Numbered from the stretch's first letter, positions 35,276-46,800 are shown. The stretch is DNA of 64,000 nucleotides from Rutpela maculata (GCA_936432065.2 OW386290.2:145091677-145155676), one strand, 5' to 3'. A program made the numbers and translations. Notes: generated by a model not told the origin, from the letters alone.

Positions 35276-36088
35276 ATGGCAACGAAGGCAATTCATCTAG
35301 AATTAGTATCCAGCCTATCCACAGCAGATTTCCCAAGTGCATTCAGGCGTTTTACTTCACGAAGAGGTAAATGTGCCAACATTTACAGTGACAATGGCAC
35401 CAAATTTAAAGGTGCAAACCGTGAACTTCGTGATCTACAGAATTTTTTGAGTGACAGTCATAGTACAGAAGAAATATGTAATTCTGCTGCCACAGAAGGC
35501 ATCCAGTGGCATTTTATTCCACCCAACTCACCTAATTTTGGGGGCCTCTGGGAGGCAGGAATAAAATCTGTAAAATTCCATATCAAACGTGTAATTGGAG
35601 AGACTAGACTTACATTTGAAGAAATGTATACACTATTAGTGCAAATAGAGGCTTGTGTTAATTCCAGGCCTTTAACCCCAATCTACGATGAGCCTACAGA
35701 CCTATCTCCACTTACTCCTGCTCATTTTTTAATTGGGTCGCCATTAACCCAACCACCAGATCAAAATGTGACTGAAATTCCTACCAATCGGTTGTCACTT
35801 TGGCAAATTGTTCAGAAAATGAGCCAGCATTTTTGGAAGAAATGGTCCATGGAATATTTACACAATTTACAACGAGTTAAGTGGACACAACAAACACCAA
35901 ACTTATGCATCGGAGATATGGTTCTTATCAAAGAAGACAACTTTACACCACTACAATGGAAAATAGCACGAGTTGTGGAAGTTCATCTAGGAAAGGATAA
36001 CTTAGTGAGAGTAGCTACCGTTCGATCTTCTTCCGGGTTACTGAAAAGACCAATCACTAAACTGTGTCTCTTGCCTAAGGACGTGTAA
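35276..36088 (+). pseudogene. BEL/Pao integrase catalytic core and DUF5641
   Basis: 270 codons. The catalytic region shows IYSDNGTKFKGA (second Asp) and IPPNSPNFGGLWEAGIKSVK (Glu). The first Asp lies upstream near 35190 (NSGVDYGGP) and is separated by a stop at about 35249. The C-terminal half (VKWTQQTPNLCIGDMVLIKE) matches the DUF5641 domain that ends BEL/Pao Pol. The frame is otherwise open. Confidence 0.85.
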
Positions 36089-36119
36089 TATTAAAACGTT
36101 GATTCAAGGGGGGCCGGCA

Positions 36120-36277
36120 TGTTTAATATTGAATCAAGACTGTTGATTTTGACATTGATATGAAAAATAATTTAATTTTGAATTTATATACTTCTTGTCA
36201 ACATAATGTCAATCTTTTGTAAAGTTACTTATTAAATAAATCTATTTAAAACCAGCGTCACATTTTCATACAAGACA
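36120..36277 (+). repeat. 3' LTR of the BEL/Pao element
   Basis: Identical to the 5' LTR except for two positions; preceded directly by a G-rich polypurine-like tract and followed by the ATATG duplication. Confidence 0.93.
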
Positions 36278-36516
36278 ATATGTGTATGAGTGTGAACAAA
36301 TCTAAAAGGAAGGCGTAGCTCGAGCCGTACACACGCCATAAACGCTGAGCCCGACTTTATATGACTGAACTTACGTGTTAAATACTCATAACATTGTCCT
36401 TCTTTGTCAATAAACCTATTCAAATGAAATAATTGAATTGTCTGTGAAACCATCATTATCATAATACTATTTCCGAAAATATTGAGAATAAAATAGATTA
36501 TGACAATGAAAAGAAC

Positions 36517-36786
36517 TTGAATTATAAAAAAAGACTCTTGAAAACTATATATACATTTTTGGAAAAGTACAGTGAAGAACAAAGCGAACGATTTCATCAA
36601 GATATTAATGAAATGGAAAGACGGTATCAAGGTAGATGGGATATGATGGCTGACTTTTTCTGGATAATGAAGAGGGAATCGTTGTCAAAGAAAAAAAGAG
36701 AAAAAGAAACCCATTACGTAGATCATTTGAAGATAAAAGAGTACGAAAGCGTCGCCGAATGTAAGAAATTCTACGAACTTTGGTAA
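36517..36786 (+). pseudogene. C-terminal fragment of an unnamed arthropod repeat protein (right arm of Q)
   Basis: Open frame with EQSERFHQDINEMERRYQGR followed by a WDMMADFFWIMKRES block and a lysine-rich end. It is the partner, inverted, of the fragment at 29430-29735. The motif set is one I recall from many unnamed arthropod proteins; the enzymatic role is unknown. It reads outward from the centre of structure Q. Confidence 0.6.
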
Positions 36787-37226
36787 TATGAATTGCTGAT
36801 TTATCAAGTCATTGATCTACTGGGCCGTTGGGTTATTGTTGGTTTATGGATCATTACATATATCTTTTAAAGATCACTGAACGAGGCATTTTTCTTTTAA
36901 ATTTGCGAAATTTGATAATATGAAGTGCTGAATTATTGGGCCACGGGGTTATTGGACAGTTGGGTTATTGTTGGGTTATGGATCTTATTGTTATCTGCTA
37001 TATCATTATCACCTCCAAGTATGTATTAGAGCTGTCTTCAGTTTACACCAACGCTACTGCCAATCATCTTGAAATATATAAGGTTAATACGACGAATAAA
37101 CGAATTTTTTCCATCATAACTCATAAATTCGTTCAGGAAGGTCCTATCCTGACGCCAGATTCATGTTCAGCGAGTGAAAATACATGGGAATATGTGGGTC
37201 TAGTCACTAGCCCAGGATACCTTTTT

Positions 37227-38410
37227 GATTTGTGGGTAATTAATTGTAACCATTCAGAATAAAACAACATGGCTCCTAATGGGAAATGGCGCAGTTTGAA
37301 GGCGGTAGCAGTTTTTCTGCGTTTGATTCAGATCTATGTACATGACAGGTTTTCGCGTCAAGTAAATATGACTGCAGAGTCAAATACCCTTTCCAACGAT
37401 GCATAAATGTCATTTTGAAAAAGTGGAGTTAGCTTTTTAACACTTTAAGCCAACGATTTCGAATATCGTTGATGAGGTTTATCGGTTTTATGTGCTTATG
37501 TAGAAATTAATTCTAAATTTTTCAGGAATGAAGATGATACATAAATACCTTCGGCACATGTTCCAACTAAGAAATATTTAAGTTTAATACAACACTTATT
37601 TTATGAATTTTGAATTTCAATTTGCAATTTATAAAATATTTCTATTTAACATTGTCAATGTATCATCGCATGACATTTCTTAGATAAGCAGGAAGCAGTA
37701 ATGGTTCACCGCATACCTTAGAGTACCTTGTACAAGATAGCACATTATCTTATAATTTATAATGTACTGTTTCCTGGTTGCTAATTAAATATGTGATTAT
37801 ATTCATTTGTGTTACATAATCAAAGTTATTTTGTGGTGATATCAAGAGGTTTTCTTAGCGATTGTAACCCATTGAAAATTCATACAAATCTGTCTAAACG
37901 AAGAGAACAGTAAGCCAACGCACAGTAAGATAAACCAAACTTGTGCCTGGGAAAAAAATAACTTTTAGATCTGTTTTCAAAAAGGCCCCCAAATTATTCA
38001 AATCTCTAAAATGTAGAAATTGTGATTATGACCTTCAATGCTTAAAAATCATTGAAAAATTCAAATATTTTTCCTGACCCCAGTTTTGATCCGAAAAATC
38101 TGAAAAATTTTTTTACATATTTAACTATTTTCTCTGAACAAATATAAAGTAAAGATACAGTGGCGGTCTGGACAGGTCGGCGAGTCGGCAAATGCCGACT
38201 GGGCCTTTTGCCTTTTGAGTACCTACGTAATGCGTTTATATACATGCGAAGCAAAAACATTCAAATCGCCGACGAACTGCGTTTGAATGTTTATTTATTT
38301 TTTGGCATATGTGGTGAGCTGGTGAGTACTTTTGGCTTCTTTCTCTCAGCAAAAGCAAGCATTTTAATAAATGAATTTTGCAATTCTAAAGAACCTATGA
38401 TTTTATTTAT
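37227..38410. other. Intergenic DNA without recognised features
   Basis: AT-rich. No coding sequence or clear repeat was recognised. Confidence 0.5.
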
Positions 38411-38640
38411 TAACCCCCCCGACCCCAAAAAAGGGGTGTTATAAGTTTGACGCGTATGTTTGTATGTCTGTCTGTCTGTCGGTCTGTCGGTCTGTCTGTC
38501 TGTTTGTTGCTTCATAACTCTTCAACGGGTGATCCGATTTTGATGCACTTTTTTTTTATTTGAAAGAGTATTTTGTCGAGAAGGTTTTTGCCATGTTAGA
38601 TTTTGATGTTTGGTCGCCATCTTGATTACAAGCTTTTATT
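38411..38640 (+). repeat. Repeat family B, copy 2
   Basis: CCCGACCCCAAAAAAGGGG hairpin start, TAAGTTTGACGCGTATG, a short GTCTGTCGG tract, then TCTTCAACGGGTGATCCGAT and GATGTTTGGTCGCCATCTTG. Matches 19600-20060 except for array length. Confidence 0.82.
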
Positions 38641-39261
38641 TAACTTGCCTTGTTCTTGTGGGTCAAATCTTGCAACTGAATTTTAAAATAGTTATCCCCA
38701 ACCGATTGAGTTGAAATTTTTCATGTACGTTTAACTTGGACGACAATGCACGGTTAGCTAAGTGACGTCACTCCAAATCCAATATAGCGGACTTCCAAAG
38801 ATGGCGGACCAGTTATTATACTCTTCGCAAAAACGAAGAGTATATTATATTTGATCGGCACATTTCTAAAATCGTAAATATCGCTCGTAGAGAAAAAATT
38901 TTCATATCATTGTGTTAGTGAACGAATTCTGAACAACTTTCAAAATGTCCGTCTGTCCGTCCGTCCATCCGTCCGGCTGCCCATCCGTCCGGGTCGTTTC
39001 TTGTAAGCACGATAACTTAAGAAAGAAAAGTCCGATTGCATTGAAATTTGGAAAGTAAGTTAGTGTTAGCAAGAGGAAGAACCCTATTGTTTTTGAAGAA
39101 AATCGATCAGTAAATAAAAAAGTTATTAATTATTTAATTTAAAAAAATATATTCTCTTAATTTTTGTAAAAACAATAAATGTACTTTTTAATACATGATT
39201 TTAAAAATTTACATTTTGTAGTAAACATACAATTGGCATACATAATGCATACAATAATTGT

Positions 39262-39760
39262 TTATGTGTATTCATCAAGTCTTGCTCTCTTTGTAGAATG
39301 TGATGGTTCTTCATCTGATTCCACAAAACTAACAGGTTCTTCAGCATTTTCTAGAGTTTCACCATCTTTTTGGTAGAAGATATCAGCTAAGCTAGCAAAA
39401 TCTTTATTTTGTAGGATTGATTTTATTGTTGTACCTAATTTTTCCTTTTCCTGCAAAATCTGAAGTAGTGTCACAGCCAGTAAAACAATGCACAAATGCC
39501 AAATATTTGCGTTTTGATGGATCATTGAAGCTATTGGAAGTATAAAAAGAATCACTAGTGTTACTTAAGGATGGTTTATGAAAGAATATTTCCAAATTCC
39601 TGTCATTCAATTGATTTAAAAGCACAAGCAGATCAATGTCTTGCCCGAAAACTATCGCAGTTTTATCATAATCTGCGGCGACTTAAATTATTGCTGTATT
39701 TATTATAAGGATATCACATCTTCTGCTGCCTGTTTACATGTGAATCCTGCTGTTTGAAAA
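39262..39760 (-). pseudogene. PIN/XPG-like protein remnant (P3 copy)
   Basis: Reading the minus strand, TAIVFGQDIDLLVLLNQLND is followed by LAFVHCFTGCDTTSDFAGKG and, after a frame change, by an acidic tail ending TKRARLDEYT. These match the VVxGQDIDxL and FVHAFxCDTTSAFFGK blocks of the copies at 5234 and 16061. The CXC region is not seen here. The three sets of flanking arms are unrelated by eye. Confidence 0.62.
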
Positions 39761-39948
39761 ATTCTTGTGATAATAATAATAATAGTTTTATTGCCCAACA
39801 GAGAACCCATTTACAGGCCAATATATAATAATAATTGTACATAATAAAAAGGAAAAATATACTTATAAAATTTTTACATGTGTTACATTTTACATTGTTA
39901 CATTTTACGTTGTGATAATATTTGTATTAATTTGTTTTAATTTGTTTT

Positions 39949-40657
39949 ACTTCCACATCCAGTGGAAGTATAGTAACGACAAAAAAATTTTTAAAAATTT
40001 TTATTGTCCAAATAGGCTTAGAATGTCACGAAACGTCGAGATTTTAAGTTTGAGCGAAAAAAAATTTCTGTCTGTCGGTCTGTCTGTCGGTCTGTCTGTA
40101 ACTTTTTTTGTGCGCACGTTTACTCTGGAACCGTTTGAGATATTGACTTGAAATTTGGTACACATATGTACTTTAACGAGATATAGAACTAGATTATATT
40201 TTCATCTTGTTCCGTCGAAGGGTTGGGGGGTAAATTGGGGTAAACTTGGGAAAAATAGGTAAATCAAGCAGGTAAGAGTCCAAGAAATTGGTATTTAGTA
40301 TATACAAGAGAAGCTGAGGTCTCAAAAAAAATTTTGGCATTAGCCACCCCCATTACCACCCCCACCCCATTATTAAAGGGGATGAAAAAAAATGTGATTT
40401 AGTGTGTGTACAATAACCAGAAACCTGAAAATATTTTTTTTCTTCATCCACCTCCACTACCACCCCCTATCACCACCCCCACCCCACTACCGATGTGGGG
40501 TATCGTTTCATGGGTTTTTGGGGTAGAGGATTTTAAATATTATATTATTAAAGTTCTATAAACAATTATTTCCACATACAAAATTTTTTCGTTGTGAGTA
40601 ACTTAAATAAAAAATCTGGATGTGGAAGTAATGATTCCCTGGGCAGCGGTTTTTTTA
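39949..40657 (+). repeat. Repeat family A, copy 4 (full length, nested in P3)
   Basis: ACTTCCACATCCAGTGGAAG start through CTGGATGTGGAAGTAATG and GCAGCGGTTTTTTT end. It lies between the coding remnant and the right arm of element P3, so it inserted later. Confidence 0.87.
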
Positions 40658-40999
40658 TTACTATCATTTCAACTCATTAGAGATATGTTATTATGAAATA
40701 TATATTAGTAAAATTCATAAACAAAAAATATATATTATAGAGATAACATTTCGCGAGATTTATATTTAACTACAAGCGACAAAAATTAAGAAAATATATT
40801 TTTTTTAGATTAAATGATTAATAAATTATTATTTTTTTTAATTTAACCTTTCCTTCTTAAGTTATCGTGCTTGCAAGAAACTTGACGAACGGACGGACGG
40901 ACAAATGGACATTTTGAAAATTGTTCAGAATTCATTCACTAACACAATGATATGAAAATTTTTTCTCTACGAGCGATATTTACGGTTTTAGAAATGTAA

Positions 41000-43157
41000 T
41001 TAATTAATTAATTAATGTAATTTAGCTGCAATTAATTATTAATTATTTTTCTTATTGTTTCTAGCATACATTGATATTACAAAACTGTATTAATTTTCGT
41101 AAATAATAACAAATTTTTGACAATAATTATAAAACATACAACGAAACAAGGCATTTTTTCGGAATTTTCCATTTTCCGGCAATGCTGTAATGACTTTTTT
41201 TAATTCTGACGCTTATCTAGCCTGGCCTATAGTCTATTGAACAAGGAAAAACAACTTGTGTGGGAATCAAAACAAATTTTTCTGTTGATTTTGATAGTCT
41301 GGTATCATTCTATCAAGTTTTCTCTAAAAGTCTATCAAAGATTTTTTTCAATCGGTTCATGGATGTCGGAGAAATTGTCGTATTACGAAATCATTTTCTT
41401 AAGCATGGCAAACAGTAAATAAGGAGGAATATGAACGTGTTGCCTTAAAAAGGCAATTTTCCTAAAAATAACTAATTTTATCTACTTATGAAAACTATTT
41501 ATTTTATGAAGAGCTGATCAAAGAACTTAATTCTCTAAGCTGATAAAATGGAAAAGGGGGCTCTTTCTTCTTTCAAGGTACAGATATATGTATATCTGCC
41601 CTTACTAAATACTTTTAATGGGTTTTATTACTTACTATGGGGTTGGTAATCCCCCAATATGACACCTTTACTTATGAACCAACTGACCTACTAACTTATT
41701 GCTAAAGTTGTTAAAAATCGCGTTTTTTATTTACTTTCATGTGTCTCTATACTCTTAACGAACAAATTCAAAATTTTCAATAAATGTATATAAAAGTGAC
41801 CATTTCGTCCTAATATCATCCTTAACTCATACCTTGCAACTTAAGACTGAAGATTTTTCGAGATAATATAGTTTGAAAGGTAAATAAAAAGGTTTCATTA
41901 ATTAAGTTTGTTTTCTTTTAAACGCGAATTCTTTGTTTGGTCAAAGTTATTAAAATAAAGTTTTGCTCTTTCTCTTTCAAAATATGTATATCTGTTCTTA
42001 CTAAATAATTTAAAAAATGAAAAATAGTACTTACTGTGGTCCTGGTAATCCGTCAATATGCCACTTTAATAAACTCACTCAACTCTAACACAATTCAAGT
42101 CCGACGATAACAGACAACATATAATTAAAAAGCAATAAAATAATTTTTCAACATCCGACAACTTTTGAAAATTAGAAATTTTTGCACGTAATCTGCGATC
42201 GATCGGTCTATAAACCAACCATTTATTTAACTGCGGAGAGGAACCGATGTCAATCTCTTTTCAAGCCTAATTTGTTATTAACAATGAGCTGTTAACGGAA
42301 GAGATGGTCAAGTGTAAAGGCGACTGCAAAACAACGATTTATTAGAATAATGTCGAGCCGAATTTCAAGGTGTATACAGAGAGTTGCGGGTCTACTGTTA
42401 ATATAAGGGGAAACCCAAACTCACATGCCACCAAAGTCATAATAATACATTTATCTCTTTTTATTCATAAACTGGTTGACACAAAAATTAATTAACATTT
42501 TAGTTGTATCAGCTATGATCTATACGATCTTGAATGAACAGCATTTTTATTATTTTTAACCCCCTAAGATAGGACGGATGTGGTAAGTATGTTTATATTC
42601 TGTGATTAAATCCCTATTGTGACTATTTTCAAATTATTGTGAATAATGACTTCATTACCCGAACGTGAACTAATCCCGATTATATCTTCATCCCCCGATT
42701 GTTAATAAATATTATATTTTGATAGTGAGCACCTAATTTAGTGTTAAGAAATCGCGTACAAGTATTATTACGTGGTTTTAAAATTTAAAACTGTATTAAA
42801 AAGGTTTTCAACCGACCATCTTTAAACACTTTGTTACCCTTGACCGTTCTGGGTGGGGTTGTTTTGTACCATTGAACTTCTAAAGATTACATTAGACCAT
42901 TGACAGAAGCAGGCTTTTTTTTTAGTTCTACTATTTTTTACAAAATAAATCAACAAAACTAGTAGTGCAGTAACTAGAAGTTAATAGTAAATGCGTCAAT
43001 GAAAAGTTTCTATATTATGAGGGGTGGAAGCTACCCCTTTTCAGAGGATGGCAACTAAAGAGAAACGAAAACCTTGGGAGCTGAAAGAGAATCAAATTTT
43101 GAAAAGAAAAGGTTCTAACTTTTCTAATAAATTGACAGTCTTTAAGTTATAACAACT
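41000..43157. other. Intergenic DNA with minor repeats
   Basis: 41240-41420 resembles the inverted arm at 52360-52460 (TTTTCAATCGGTTCA, GGAGAAATT). 41561-41690 and 41955-42070 are diverged direct copies (CTTACTATGGGGTTGGTAAT type). 43000-43140 is a single arm related to foldback FB3 at 53978. No gene was recognised. Confidence 0.5.
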
Positions 43158-43828
43158 TAAAAAACCGCTGCCCGAGGAATCACTATTTCCACATCCAGAT
43201 TTTCTATCCAAGTCACTCACAACGAAAACATTTTGTGTGTGGAAATAATTGTTTATGGAACTTTAATAATATAATATATGAAATCCTCTACTCCGTTTAA
43301 GATATTGACTTGAAATTTGGTAAACATATGTACTTTAACGAGATCTGGAACTAGATTATATTTTCATCTTGTTCCGTCGAAGGGTTGGGGGGTAAATTGG
43401 GGCAAATTTGGGGTAAATGGGTAAATCAAGCAGGTAAAAGTCCACAAAATTGGTTTTTAGTATATACAAGAGAAGCTAAGGTCTCAAAAAAATTTTTGGC
43501 ATTAGCATTAGCCACCCTCATTACCACCCCCACCTCACCCATTATTAAAGGGGATGAAAAAAAATGTGATTTAGTGTATGTACCAGAACCAGTAACCTCA
43601 AAATATTTTTTTACTTCATCTACCCCCACTACCACCCCCTATCACCACCCCCACCCCACTACCGATGTGGGGTATCGTTTTATGGGTTTTTTGGGGTAGA
43701 GGATTTCAAATATTATATTGTTAAAGTTCCATAAACAATTATTTCCACATACAAAATTTTTTCGTTGTGAGAGACTTGGATAGAAAATCTGGATGTGGAA
43801 GTAGTGATTCCTTGGGCAGCGGTTTTTA
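43158..43828. repeat. Repeat family A, head-to-head chimera
   Basis: 43158-43292 is the family-A 3' end in minus orientation, fused to 43293-43828, a 5'-truncated plus copy, at CCTCTA/CTCCGTTTAAG. The result is one unit bounded by two inverted 3' ends, which behaves as a foldback. It interrupts a LINE remnant on its right side. Confidence 0.75.
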
Positions 43829-44440
43829 AGGCTTTAAAGGATTCTCTGCACGATTCTCGGGGATATAAACTCTCCATAATCCTAATGACACGCTTTTGCA
43901 GAATAAATGCTCGACGAACATAGGTAGTACTCAATCCCCACAGCATAATTCCATACTGTAGATGGGAATGTATGTTTTAGAGTAATAAAATGTCAATAAA
44001 GAACCTTTACCGCAGTGATTTTTTAAGTTGGGCATAGCGTAACAACCTTTACCGAGCGTCACACACAAACTATATAATGTGAGCAGCCACGTCAAATTTC
44101 GCTCGAACATGACGCCCAAGATTTTTGCAGAATCTGTTACTAAAAATTCGCCGTTAGCGTTTTGCTCGATGTTGTACCTAAATGATACAGAAGTTGTTTT
44201 TTATTTATTAAGTGTAAGCCGGTTTTTCTCTGACCAAATTATAACGTCTCTGTATAGATCTTTCGATATATTTTTTACTGCGTCAAGACCTTTTTGAACA
44301 TCTAAAATGTTAGTATCATCAGCGTAACAAGTAATAAAAACGTATTATTTGCTTTGAATGTATAACGCAAGATCGTTTGCAAAGACAAGGTAAATATATG
44401 GCCCCAGTATGAAGCCTTGTGGTACACCGACATTTATTAG
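43829..44440 (-). pseudogene. LINE reverse transcriptase remnant
   Basis: On the minus strand GVPQGFILGPYIYLVFANDL and the catalytic YADDTNIL block are followed by ILGVMFERNLTWLLTLYSLC and a tail YVRRAFILQKRVIRIMESLY. This is jockey/CR1-type ORF2 with stops and frame changes. Its 3' part is cut off by the family-A chimera. Confidence 0.72.
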
Positions 44441-44959
44441 ATATTTATTGCTCTTTGTTCCATTCCTTAATGATAACTATTACTCACGAGGATGACGTTT
44501 ACGGCACGAGCCGAAGGCGAGTGTCGTAATTCATCCTTACTCATATTTTTCTGTTGTCTAATTAAAATTGTCAAACGAAATAACTGTCGGATATCCAATA
44601 ATTGAGTTTCAATAAATAATTTTTCTGAAAAATATATATATGGTTTCTTATATAATAATGTTTAATATATATTTCTGTTTTTTCTAGATGAATTAGAACT
44701 ACCTCCTCATGCGATTATTCCGTATGTTGGATGTGTTTCCACTAGAGCAAAGTATAAGATATAAGTCTTTGTAGATTTCCAAATATTTAACTTTTTGTGC
44801 GCTTTCCATACAAATTTCATTCATAATCTGTTAAAATTCGGCAAATTTCGACTATATGATAAAAGGGACGTAGAAAGTTCTTGCATAGTTTACTGTCAAC
44901 AATTTGTTGTAAAAGTAATAAATTAAATTGTTAAAATCGCGTTCGTTTTTGCTTTGGTT

Positions 44960-45090
44960 ATTACCGGTATATACCATGGCAGTGTCGTCTGCAAAACTTA
45001 TCAAACAAATCTTTCAAGTAGACATTAAAAATAATTGGTCCCAAAAGGGTTCCTTGCGGTACACCATGCTCAACCGGTTTTCTTTTCAAT
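44960..45090 (-). pseudogene. Short LINE RT fragment
   Basis: The minus strand encodes EHGVPQGTLLGPIIFNVYLK, a non-LTR RT block, in about 100 bases. No other part was found nearby. Confidence 0.5.
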
Positions 45091-45829
45091 TACCGTGTGG
45101 TGAATTAACGAATTATTCAATAGTCGTAGAAAAATATATTTATTAAATATCCACGAGAGAGAAAATATGTTGAGTTGCATAAAATATATACCGAGTGTTC
45201 TCATTTCTTTAATGATTAACGGATCACATATTAACAAAACGACATTTTTGTTCTCTCTGCCAAGTTTCTACAGCTTCTGGTTTCACTGAAAGTAATTATG
45301 GTTGTTTTAGTTAATTCAAGAGTATTTTTACACCCACAATACAGTAGTTTAAATTATTAGAAACAATAGTTGAATAAGCAGTTAGTTTTGTATATGAAAA
45401 TGTGATTTATCAACATTGGATGTTTCTACAACACAACTCAACAGCAAATAAAACCAATATGTATAGTTTTCTTTAGTTATTTATGAACATTTTAGGTGGG
45501 TCACATCACACTAGATTAAAAATTAAAATTGTCTGTAAGAATTTCAAAATGGCGTTAACAATCATGAAATTAGTAGTTGTCTACAGAATCACCTCTAGAT
45601 TCTAAAAATGCAGAAATATACAGAGTGTTCCATTTAAGCATCAAACGTTGGTTTCACTTTCTGTGAAACCGGAGATCGAGATTGACAGATAGATTAAAAA
45701 TGTTGTTTTGGGCATACGTGATACATGCTATATTTCATTTCTTGTACTGTGTGTGTTTTACCAAAATGGAAACACTTCTAAATGGCTTATTTTCCTTTCA
45801 AAGTATTGATAACATACCAACATACCGAT

Positions 45830-46240
45830 TGAAGACGCAAGTGGATGAAGGGTCTATGTGACATTTCCGAAAAAACGAGTTTTTTATATGAAGGAAGGTT
45901 ATAAGCACACAAAATTCCCCCAGGTACATTACATTTGATTCTAATGCAAAAATATTTGATTTATAAATTCATAAAGGATCTATGTACTGTTGAAGTCGCT
46001 AGGTTGTTAAAAACTTTGTTGAAAAAAACGAGTTTTTTATATGAAGGAAGGCTATAAGTCAACAAAATTCCCCCAGGTACATTACATTTGATTATAGTGC
46101 AAAAATATCTGATTTATAAATTTATAAAGGATCTATATACTGTTGAAGTTGGTAGGTTGTTAAAAACATTGAGATCAATTATCTCAAAATCACTTTGTTG
46201 TTACATAGGGTCCCTTCGTCCACTTGTGTCTTCAATTTAT
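45830..46240. repeat. 153-bp tandem duplication between short inverted ends
   Basis: AACGAGTTTTTTATATGAAG at 45874 recurs at 46027, and the following ~140 bases match closely, giving two units of period 153. Outside, TTGAAGACGCAAGTGGATGA (about 45832) is inverted at about 46205-46232, so the pair sits within a TIR-bounded unit. Confidence 0.75.
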
Positions 46241-46639
46241 TTATTTTTAAAATGTGTCTACCATTTAGTTCGACGTACAAAGAGTAACTTCTCCTTGACC
46301 TTTCTTAATTTTACTACCTCCATTCGTAGATATACTGTGTTTATACACAATGTTATCAACACTTTCAAAATAAAACTATAAAATCGTTTTAAACTTTTTA
46401 TCAGCATAATAATCGAATGAAGAGAATGGCGCATTTTAAATAGAATGATAGCAAAATCTTTATATTAGTGTGTTAATGTGCTAAGAAACTTTCGTGAAAT
46501 TAAACTAAACAATATCACGTATTTTCTTGTAATGAAAAAAATTACATCAAATGATGTAATGATTGTATATTATTTAAATTATTTAAAATGAATCATGTCA
46601 TTCTTGGTCATAAGAAATAAGTATAAAAATTCCTTCATC

Positions 46640-46800
46640 ATACTAAAGTATCTATAGTGCCTCAAGGTTCGATACCTGGACCTCTCTCTTTCATAATATT
46701 ACTCGAGGATATTGTGCCAAAGTTAGACATGCGCTTCTTGTTGTATACTGATGATTTGTTATTTTGTAAAGCATCCAGATTTGACTATCAATGACTTCTT
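46640..46800 (+). pseudogene. Short LINE RT fragment
   Basis: VPQGSIPGPLSFIILLEDIV followed by LLYTDDLLFC gives the RT block B and an altered catalytic motif (YTDD). Only about 150 bases remain. Confidence 0.5.

Larger units (their letters stand above)
32140..36277 (+). mobile_element. BEL/Pao LTR retrotransposon, short form with intact termini
   Basis: Two 158-base LTRs (32140-32297, 36120-36277) differ at only 2 positions and start TG, end CA. The target duplication is ATATG (32135-32139, 36278-36282). A primer site and a G-rich tract (AAGGGGGGCCGGCA, just before 36120) are in place. The internal region is 3.8 kb, shorter than usual for the family, because parts of gag/protease and the RT core are missing. 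Near-identical LTRs imply a recent insertion, so it was probably mobilised by enzymes supplied in trans. It inserted into the right arm of structure Q. Confidence 0.95.
26132..37226. mobile_element. Large inverted structure Q (host of several nested insertions)
   Basis: Outer arms match in inverted orientation: 26132-26252 continuing at 28489-28790 against 36840-37226, and 29335-30130 against 36283-36830. Landmarks are GTATCCTGGGCTAGTGACCA, the ATTCCCATGTATTTTCAC block, GATAATGATATAGCAGATAA and TTATGGCGTGTG. Each arm carries the C-terminus of the same unnamed protein, reading toward its own outer end. Either an old element with very long TIRs or an inverted duplication; the contents are later insertions. 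Confidence 0.7.
38861..41000 (-). mobile_element. Long-TIR element P3 encoding a PIN/XPG-like protein
   Basis: Inverted arms (about 38861-39170 and 40775-41000) share ACATTTCTAAAATCGTAAAT (one mismatch), ATATCGCTCGTAGAGAAAAA and TTTCTTGTAAGCACGATAAC. A family-A copy (39949-40657) is nested inside. Removing it leaves about 1.4 kb with a minus-strand coding remnant. A hairpin TACTCTTCGCAAAAACGAAGAGTA sits just outside the left arm at 38819-38843. Confidence 0.72.
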
